A DNA stretch of 64,000 nt from PFJX01 sp964542455 (lineage in GTDB: Bacteria > Pseudomonadota > Gammaproteobacteria > Burkholderiales > Thiobacillaceae), in the NCBI GenBank assembly GCA_964542455.1, contig CAZIUC010000007.1, positions 69,100-133,099 of the forward strand. The letters are read 5' to 3'. The notes beneath the pieces are model-generated. The model did not search any database. It was not told the DNA's origin and saw only the letters and a list, made by a program, of their open reading frames with translations. Positions 44,703 to 54,100 of this stretch are shown here, piece after piece. The translations under genes were made by a program, and so were the position numbers. Numbering within the stretch: position 1 is the first letter of the stretch; every line of letters begins with the position of its first letter.

Positions 44703-44728
44703 TAGGGGCGACCGGCCGGTCGCCCCTA
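44703..44728. repeat. Perfect 26-bp palindrome, TAGGGGCGACCGG family
   Basis: TAGGGGCGACCGG is followed directly by its exact complement. It starts 4 bp after the ovoB stop and probably serves as a transcript-end hairpin. Confidence 0.88.
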
Positions 44729-44801
44729 CTGGTACACCTGTCCACTTGAGCCAGGGCGGTGCTGCCCACAGAATCGACACTCAACAATTAAGGAGACTTC
44801 C

Positions 44802-45722
44802 ATGCGGCGTCTGTTCCTGATTCTTGCCCTGCTGTTCACCACCGCCGCCATGGCGGCCGCCATTCCCGCCACCAAGGTCGCCAAGGTCAACGAGCGCATC
44901 TACGCCCTGCTCGGGCCGATGGAACTGCCCACCAAGTCCAATCAGGGCTACATGGTCAACAGCACGCTGATCATCGGCGACAGCGGCGCCATTCTTATCG
45001 ACACCGGCTTCACCGATGAAATCGGCGCTCATCTGGCTTCGGTCGTCGCCAAGCTCACCAACAAGCCGGTCAAGGTCATCATCAACACCCACCATCACGG
45101 CGACCACACTTTCGGCAACGCCGCCTTCCCCTCTGCCCGCGTCATCAGTTCCGAGATGTGCCGCAAGCTCTTGATCGAAGGCGAGGGCGAATGGCTGGGT
45201 ATCATCCAGAACGCGCTGGGCCGCAAACTACCCAACACCCGCGCCGTCCCCGCCACCGAGGTCTACGCCAGCAAGACCAGATCCGACGTCACCCTGGATG
45301 GCGTCAAGCTCACCTTCTGGGTGCCGGAAGCCTCGCACACGGCGGGTGACATGATGATCTGGCTGCCCGACGACAAGGTGCTGATCGGTGGCGACATTAC
45401 CGTCAACCAGATCACCCCCAACTTCCGCGACGGCAACGTCAAGCAGTGGATCGCCACCCTGGCCGAAGTGGCGGCCATGCCCGCGAATACCATCATTCCC
45501 GGCCACGGCCCGCTGATGACGACCAAGGATGTCGCCGCCATGCATGACCGTATGTCCAAGCTCTATGCCGGCATCGAAGCCGGCTACAAGGCCGGCCTCA
45601 CCGACGGCGAAATCCGCAAGAAGCTCGACCTCAGCGAATGGAAGCCGTTGCACCACTTCGACGAACAGATGGGCGGCAACATCAACAAGGCCTACCTGGA
45701 AATCGAGGCGGCGGCGTTCTGA
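44802..45722 (+). CDS. Exported metallo-beta-lactamase-fold hydrolase
   Basis: The 306-aa product has a signal peptide (cleavage near residue 19-20, AMAAA) and the zinc-binding motif HHHGDH (His97-His102), followed by SHTAGDMMIWLPDDKVLIGGD and PGHGPL, giving a complete binuclear site. It resembles the SoxH / quinoprotein-relay group of periplasmic MBL hydrolases rather than antibiotic beta-lactamases; the substrate is unknown. AAGGAG lies 6 bp before the ATG. It is a single-gene unit closed by a strong terminator. Confidence 0.9.
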   Translation: MRRLFLILALLFTTAAMAAAIPATKVAKVNERIYALLGPMELPTKSNQGYMVNSTLIIGDSGAILIDTGFTDEIGAHLASVVAKLTNKPVKVIINTHHHGDHTFGNAAFPSARVISSEMCRKLLIEGEGEWLGIIQNALGRKLPNTRAVPATEVYASKTRSDVTLDGVKLTFWVPEASHTAGDMMIWLPDDKVLIGGDITVNQITPNFRDGNVKQWIATLAEVAAMPANTIIPGHGPLMTTKDVAAMHDRMSKLYAGIEAGYKAGLTDGEIRKKLDLSEWKPLHHFDEQMGGNINKAYLEIEAAAF

Positions 45723-45742
45723 GGTTTCAAAGTATCTTGGTC

Positions 45743-45766
45743 AAGGCGCCCGCGGGCGCCTTTTTT
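45743..45766 (+). terminator. Intrinsic terminator after the MBL gene
   Basis: The stem GGCGCCCG / CGGGCGCC with preceding AA is followed by T6, 21 bp after the stop codon. Confidence 0.88.
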
Positions 45767-45799
45767 CATCCTTCACTTCATTACACATTTCGCCCGCCT

Positions 45800-45826
45800 C
45801 TTGAAATGCCCCACTACGCCCACAAA
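45800..45826 (+). promoter_or_regulatory. Putative sigma-32 heat-shock promoter of grpE-dnaK
   Basis: CTTGAAA (45800-45806), 12 bp, then CCCACAAA (45819-45826). The -35 matches the heat-shock consensus CTTGAAA exactly and the -10 partly (CCCCATNT), with allowed spacing, 29 bp before the grpE start. Confidence 0.6.
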
Positions 45827-45855
45827 ACCAACCCGGTTTTTAGGAGGGATATGAA

Positions 45856-46377
45856 GTGTCTGAGGAACAAGTCAATCAGGAAAACGTCGAGGCCGCGGGC
45901 GCCAATGTGGATAGCACGCCGAGTCTTGAAGAAATGCTGCGCCAGGCGGAACTGAACGCGCAGGAACATCACGATGCCTGGCTGCGCGCCAAGGCGGAGA
46001 CCGAGAACGTGCGCCGCCGCTCGCTCGATGATGTGGAGAAGGCGCGCAAGTTCGCGCTGGACAAGTTCGCGGCCGATTTGCTGGCGGTGAAGGACAGCCT
46101 GGAAGCCGCGCTGGCGACTGGCGACAATGTCAGCCTGGAAAGCGTGAAGAGTGGCGTGGAGCTGACACTGAAACAGCTATCCGGCGTGTTCGAGAAGAAC
46201 GCAATCAATGAAATCAATCCATTGGGCGATAAGTTTGATCCGAATTGTCACCAGGCGATTGCCATGGTGGATGCGGAAGGCGAGCCCAATACCGTCGCCC
46301 AGGTGTTGCAGAAGGGTTATCTGCTGAATGAGCGGGTGATTCGGCCGGCGATGGTGATGGTGGTGAAAGGGAAGTGA
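45856..46377 (+). CDS. grpE: GrpE nucleotide exchange factor
   Basis: The 173-aa DnaK co-chaperone has an acidic N-terminus, a long coiled coil (RAKAETENVRRRSLDDVEKARKFALDKFAADLL) and the C-terminal beta-wing with NPLGDKFDPNCHQAI and VAQVLQKGYLLNERVIRPAMV, all typical. The start is GTG with AGGAGGG 7 bp upstream. dnaK follows after 74 bp, so the pair is probably one heat-shock operon. Confidence 0.97.
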   Translation: MSEEQVNQENVEAAGANVDSTPSLEEMLRQAELNAQEHHDAWLRAKAETENVRRRSLDDVEKARKFALDKFAADLLAVKDSLEAALATGDNVSLESVKSGVELTLKQLSGVFEKNAINEINPLGDKFDPNCHQAIAMVDAEGEPNTVAQVLQKGYLLNERVIRPAMVMVVKGK

Positions 46378-46451
46378 CGTCACCCACCCTTGAAACCCCA
46401 CTCAACAATCCCATAAAGCTAGCAAGTTAATTTTTTCTGAGGAAGACAAAA

Positions 46452-48368
<1,917 letters not shown>

Positions 48369-48408
48369 GACCCGGATGAAGCGGTGCCCGTCACCGCCCG
48401 CCTCCGTC

Positions 48409-48435
48409 AAGCCGGCATTCGTGCCGGCTTTTTTT
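48409..48435 (+). terminator. Intrinsic terminator after dnaK
   Basis: The stem AAGCCGGCA / TGCCGGCTT is followed by a T-run, closing the grpE-dnaK unit. Confidence 0.9.
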
Positions 48436-48499
48436 CGAGGAGAAAATGTGTAATGGGGCAAGCATCCCGCAACCCCTCTCCCAACGGTAACATTCACGA

Positions 48500-50734
48500 A
48501 TGCCCTCATCATTCGATCAAACCGACGAGTTGACCGAACGCCTTGGAACGCTCATCGAGGCGCTTCCCGATGCCATTTTCTTCAAGGATGGCGAAGGACG
48601 TTGGCGTGTCGTGAATACCGCGGGCCTGCGACTATTCCACCTCGTCGACCAGCCCTGGGAGGGCAAGACCGACCTGGAACTGGGGCGCCTCTATCCCGCT
48701 CTGGCGGAGGCCTTCAATACCAGCCAGATGGACGACGAGGCGGCATGGGCTCGGCGCGGTCGCCACGATACCCTGGAATCCATCCCCGATCCGGATACCG
48801 GAGAGCTGTTGACCTTTGAAGTCACCAAGATTCCCTTGTTTCATTCCGGTGGGACGCGTCGAGGACTGGTCGTCATCGGCAGAAATATCACCGCGCGGAA
48901 AAAAATCGAGGCGAAAGAACTCCGCCAACGCACCAGCCTTCGCCATCTGAGCGAAATCGCGGCTTTGTCGCATCTCCCGCTGGCTGAGCAGTTCAAGCGG
49001 GCGCTCGCGGTTGGCGCCGCGCACCTGGGTTTGGAGTTCGGCATCATCAGCCATATCGAAGGAGATGTTTACCATGTGGTGTCCCAGATTTCGCCGCCGG
49101 ACACCCTGTGGGATGGACAGACCTTTCCGTTCGGTTTGACCTATTGCAGCATGACGATCGAGAAAAACGACGTCCTGGCCATCGAGGACATGGGAAAGTC
49201 TCCACAAATGGGGCATCCCTGTTATCAGACCTTCCAGCTGGAGACCTATATCGGCGCGCCGCTGCGGGTGGATGGCGCGGTCTACGGCACGGTCAATTTC
49301 AGCTCGCCACGGCCATATTCCAGGAGATTCGACGAGGGTGACAAGGAATTTGTCCATCTGTTATCGCGCTGGGCCGAGTCCGCGATAGGGCGCGATCGGG
49401 TCGAGCGGCAACTCGCCGAAAGCGAGTTGCATCTGCGCACGATCATCGAGAACGAGCCCGAGTGCGTGAAGACACTGGCCGCCGATGGCAGACTGATGAC
49501 CATGAATCGCGCCGGCCTGGACATGCTCGACGCGGATTTCCCGGAGCAGGTCGTCGGAAAATCACTTGCCGACCTGGTGATGCCGAAATACCGCAAACCA
49601 TTCAAGGCGCTGATTACCCAGGTATTCGAAGGCAATTCCGGCCATCTGGAATTCGAGATCACCAGTCTTCGCGGGAAGCACCGCTGGCTGGAAACCAAGG
49701 CCGTGCCGTTGGCCGATGCGCAAGGGAATGTCCTTTCCCTGTTGAGTGTCACGCGCGACATCAGCGAGCGAAAACAGGCTGAAATCGCCTTGCGCGAAAG
49801 CGAGAAACGCTTCCGCGACACTCTGGAATATGCCCCGATCGGCATGTCCATCACCACGCTGGATGGTCGGATCATGCTGGTGAATCAGGCGCTTTGCCGG
49901 CTTCTTGGCTACGAAAAACAGGCACTGGAAAGCATGTCGCTTCAGGACATCGTTCATCCCGAAGACTTGGCGCAATCCGTCGACGACATGCGGCGGGTAT
50001 TGGAGGAACACGTCGTTTCATTCCAGATGGAAACCCGCTATCTGGATGTCGCCGGCAACACGGTCTGGACTCAGCTCACGGTCTCGCTGCTGCGGGATAA
50101 CGCGGGTGACGCGCTGAATTTCATTGCCCAGATCGAGAATATTTCGGAGCGCAAGCGCGACCAGGAACAGATTCGCCTCCTTGCCTATTACGACACGCTG
50201 ACCAACCTACCCAACCGCCGCTTGCTGATCGATCGCTTCAACCTGGCGTTGGCCCAGGCGAAGCGGTACCGGCGTTCCCTGGCGGTGCTGTTCCTGGATC
50301 TGGACCATTTCAAGACGATCAATGACCAGTTGGGGCATGACGTGGGTGATGAACTGCTCAGCGTGGTCGCCACGCGTCTGAGCGCCTGCGTGCGCGGCGT
50401 GGATACGGTCGCCCGGCAGGGGGGAGACGAATTCATCGTGCTCCTGGCGGAAATCCATTGCCCCCAGGATGCGGAGTTGGCCGCTCAGAAAATTCTTGAT
50501 GCCCTGGCCGTACCCATTACGGTAGAGGAACACCACCTCCAGATCAGCACCAGCATCGGTATCGCCTTCCGGGCCGCCGATGGGACGGATGATGCCAGGG
50601 AGTTGATGAAGAAAGCGGACATGGCCATGTATGCGGCAAAAGAGGCCGGGCGGAATCAATACCGTTTCTGCCACTGTCCGACCGGCCATGACGCTTTCCG
50701 CTGCGCGGATGCCGCGGACGATGTCGAACGCTGA
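48500..50734 (+). CDS. PAS-GAF-PAS-PAS-GGDEF diguanylate cyclase
   Basis: The 744-aa soluble sensor has PAS (about 10-130, LPDAIFFKDGEGRWRVVN), GAF (about 150-290), two more PAS domains (about 300-425 and 430-555, each followed by a PAC-like RDISERK or ENISERK motif) and GGDEF (about 565-735). GGDEF is intact at 641-645 and the inhibitory RxxD site (RGVD) lies five residues before it. No EAL domain follows. It should make c-di-GMP in response to a small-molecule or redox signal bound by PAS or GAF. No clear ribosome site is seen before the ATG, which is 131 bp after dnaK. Confidence 0.94.
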   Translation: MPSSFDQTDELTERLGTLIEALPDAIFFKDGEGRWRVVNTAGLRLFHLVDQPWEGKTDLELGRLYPALAEAFNTSQMDDEAAWARRGRHDTLESIPDPDTGELLTFEVTKIPLFHSGGTRRGLVVIGRNITARKKIEAKELRQRTSLRHLSEIAALSHLPLAEQFKRALAVGAAHLGLEFGIISHIEGDVYHVVSQISPPDTLWDGQTFPFGLTYCSMTIEKNDVLAIEDMGKSPQMGHPCYQTFQLETYIGAPLRVDGAVYGTVNFSSPRPYSRRFDEGDKEFVHLLSRWAESAIGRDRVERQLAESELHLRTIIENEPECVKTLAADGRLMTMNRAGLDMLDADFPEQVVGKSLADLVMPKYRKPFKALITQVFEGNSGHLEFEITSLRGKHRWLETKAVPLADAQGNVLSLLSVTRDISERKQAEIALRESEKRFRDTLEYAPIGMSITTLDGRIMLVNQALCRLLGYEKQALESMSLQDIVHPEDLAQSVDDMRRVLEEHVVSFQMETRYLDVAGNTVWTQLTVSLLRDNAGDALNFIAQIENISERKRDQEQIRLLAYYDTLTNLPNRRLLIDRFNLALAQAKRYRRSLAVLFLDLDHFKTINDQLGHDVGDELLSVVATRLSACVRGVDTVARQGGDEFIVLLAEIHCPQDAELAAQKILDALAVPITVEEHHLQISTSIGIAFRAADGTDDARELMKKADMAMYAAKEAGRNQYRFCHCPTGHDAFRCADAADDVER

Positions 50735-50789
50735 ATCCTGGCCAAGCTCGATCGGCCCGCGCGCTCCGGGCCGAATGGCTGCCCGTCGC

Positions 50790-50948
50790 GGCTGATCAGC
50801 CCGTTCCAGCGTCCCGCCGCGCGCGGAATTTCGCTGCCGTCCAGGCTGAGGCAAACGCCGTTTTCCAGGCGCAACTGGCCGCCCCGCCAGCCGATTTCCT
50901 TGTCGTTGAGATGCGCGCCATGCATGGCGATCAGGCCGCGGTTGCCCA
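50790..50948 (-). pseudogene. Internally deleted fragment of an MtaD-like deaminase gene (gene-free 50735-51122)
   Basis: The minus strand encodes GLIAMHGAHLNDKEIGW joined directly to GGQLRLENGVCLSLDGSEI and GRWNGLISRDG. In the intact gene at 56909-58246 these two blocks (GLIAVHGVHLNDMEIGW and GGQLRVENGVCLSLDGNEI) are about 125 residues apart. The fragment is thus a remnant duplicate with an internal deletion. The rest of the interval holds only the ribosome site of the next gene. Confidence 0.85.
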
Positions 50949-51122
50949 CCGTGCATGGTCTTTTGGCTGTAAGGAGACGATCAAGAAGCGGGCGGTTCCT
51001 TGTTAGTGGGCATCACCCGGCTACTGTGACTGGATGGAACCTTATTAGCATCACCCCTCAACCGAGGCGGTCTGTTGATCAGGAACTAGCGAACGCCATA
51101 CCAATTAATCAGGAGAGTTGCC

Positions 51123-54100
51123 ATGTCAAACCCCATCACCCTGAAACTGAATGCCGCTTCCCTGTCGAGCGACTCGGTCGCCGGATGGCAGGCCGAGACC
51201 TATGTCCTGACCAGTGCCGCGCGCGGTGGCGATCAGGCGCCGCTGCCCGTCGAACTGGCGCCGGATGATGTCCTGGAACTGGAGTTGGAGGACGGCACCC
51301 TTCTGCTGGTGGCGGCGGAGGACGCGGAACGTTATCTGGGCGGGGCGATCAGCCGAGGCGAAGGCGTCGCCGGGGAGATTCAGGTGGGCCCGACCTTGCG
51401 CTTGTCGGGCCAACATCTGCCGCTGGGTCCCAGCCGCGATGGCATGGGTGCCTGGGCGCTGAAATCTTTGCGCGTCTTCAAGCGGGGGCCGGCGGGCATG
51501 ACCGCGCTGATGGCGGCGGGGACATTCCAGGATCACCAGCTCGATCACCGCTCTGGTCTGCAGCGCCTTTCCACCACGACGTGGGGTCTGACCGCCATCG
51601 AGAAAATGCCTCCTTCCAACGAACCGGCGCTGCTGTTCCTGCATGGCACCGCCTCTTCCACCGGAGGCAGTTTCAAATCGCTGTGGGGAGGCGAAGGGGC
51701 TGAACTGGATGCGCGGGCATTTCTGGCGCGGGCGTATGGCGACCGTGTCTATGGCTATGAACATCGCTCCCTGACCGAGAGCCCGATCGCCAACGTCCTG
51801 GCGCTGCTGGACACCCTGCCCGAGGGCGGGCGTCTGCATGTGGTGAGCCATTCCCGCGGCGGCATGCTGGGCGAGTTGCTGGCGCGGGCCAACCGCTTGA
51901 ACTCGGACCCCTTCACCGAGGCGGACATCCGGCGCTTCCTGGAACATGGGAAGCGCACCGGGCGCGTCGGCTACGAGCAGGATGCCGAGAGCCTGCGCAA
52001 GCTCAACCAGGCGATGAAACAGCGTTCGTTGCGGATCGAACGCTTCGTGCGGGTCGCCGGCACGGCGCGCGGCACCACCCTGGCTTCCGGGCGGCTGGAT
52101 CGCTGGGCGAGCGTGATGCTGAACCTGATCGGCAAGGGGCTGATGGCGGTGCCCGGTTTGCAGCCGGCGGCCAAGGGCTATGACCTGTTGCGCGGCTTCC
52201 TGCTGGCCGTGGTGAAAGAAAGAACCGATGCCCGCGTGCTGCCCGGCCTGGAAGCGATGATGCCGGACTCGCCGCTGGTGGCCCTGCTCAACGCGCCGGA
52301 CGTGGCGGTGGATTTCCCCCTGCATGTCATCGCCGGGGACTACCAGGGCGATGGCCTGCTGTCCTGGCTGGGTGATTGCCTGTCCGAAGCCTTCTATGGC
52401 GGCGAGACCGATCTGGTCGTGAATACCCCGTCGATGAGCGGCGGCGCGGCGCGGCCCCAGGGGATCTGGCGGAAGTTCCTGGCCGGGCCGAAGGTGACAC
52501 ACTTCAGTTATTTCCAGCGTAAGGAAAGCGCGCAACCTCTGCTCGAAGCGCTGGCCGGCGGCAACGACAGTTTCGAGCGGCTGACAGGCCCTTCCCGCGT
52601 GGAGCTCGCGCGCGGCGGCAAGTACACAAAGCCGCTGCCTGAAGGCCCGATCGCGTTGATGTTGCCGGGCATCATGGGTAGCCACCTGGCACTGGAAAGT
52701 GACCGTATCTGGTTCGATCCTATCAACATGATCGCCGGGGAAATGGCGCGCCTGAATGTGAACGCCGTGGGCGTGACGCCCTCCGGCTGGATGGACGTTT
52801 CCTACGAAAATTTTGCTCAGCACCTGGCGCAAAGCCACGAGGTGAGGCCGTTCGCCTATGACTGGCGGCTGTCCATCGTCGAAGCGGCGGAGAAGTTCGG
52901 CAAGGTGCTCGACGACGCGATGAAGGATGCCGCGCAACGCAAGCAACCGCTGCGCATCGTCGCCCACTCCATGGGCGGCCTGGTGGCGCGCCTGGCCATG
53001 AAATCGCGCTGGGACAAGTTCAAAGCCATCCCCGGCAGCCGCCTGGTGCAGTTCGGCACCCCCAACAACGGCTCGCACAGCATCGCGGCGGTGCTGATGG
53101 GGCGCGATGCCTTCGTCCAGAAGATCGAACGCTGGTTCGACTGGAAACACGACATGCGCGAATTCCTCGACATCGTGCGCGACTTCCCCGGCGTCCTGGA
53201 ACTGTTGCCCTGGCCGCTGCGGGGCGGCGTAGCCGGCGACGGCCTGGATTATTTCGACGCGCAGGTCTGGCAGGCCTGGGCCGATCAGGATGCCGAGAAC
53301 CGCGACCGCAAAGATCGCGGCATGGACATGAAATTTGAACGCGCCAAGGGCGCGGGCGACGGCTGGCCAGTGCCACCGACGCAACGTCTGCTCGATGCGA
53401 AAAGCGCCATCCTGCAGGTGCAGGCCGCGCCGCTGGACCCGGACTGCACGCTGTATGTGGCGGGCAGCGAGAAAACCCCGGTAGCCATCCGTTTGCGGAA
53501 TGGCCAGGTGGAAATCGGCTGGACCGATCGTGGCGATGGCCGGGTGCCCTGGGATACCGGCATCCCGCCCGGCGTGAAGGTCTGGTACGTGGACGCCGCT
53601 CACGGTGACCTGCTTGGGTACGAGGAGGCATTCGATGAATACGTCACCCTGCTGGAAACCGGCACCTGTCGACTTTCCACCGCCCAATCGGGCACACGCG
53701 ATGCCGGCGCGGTGAGATTCACGCCCGCGCCGCTGGCGGTGTACACCCTCTACCCCAGCGCGGAAGAAGTCATGGCCGCCGCCGTGGGCGGACGCGCGCC
53801 GCGCAAGCGGATCAAGGCCACCAGCATTCCCACGGTCATCGAAGTCATCCACGGCAGCCTGGCCGGCGCGGACACACCGGTCCTGATCGGCGCCTATGCC
53901 CATGACCCGATCGGTGGCAGCGCGGGCTTCCTGGACCAGCATCTCGGCGGCAACCTGAAGCGGGCGCAGAAGATGGGGCGTTATCCGGCCCAGGCGGGCG
54001 AAGCCATGGTGTTCCTGCCGGCCAGTCCGCAAGACAAGCCCGGCGGCGCGATCGTCGTCGGACTCGGCGCTCTCGGGGAACTCAAACCCGGCATGCTCAG

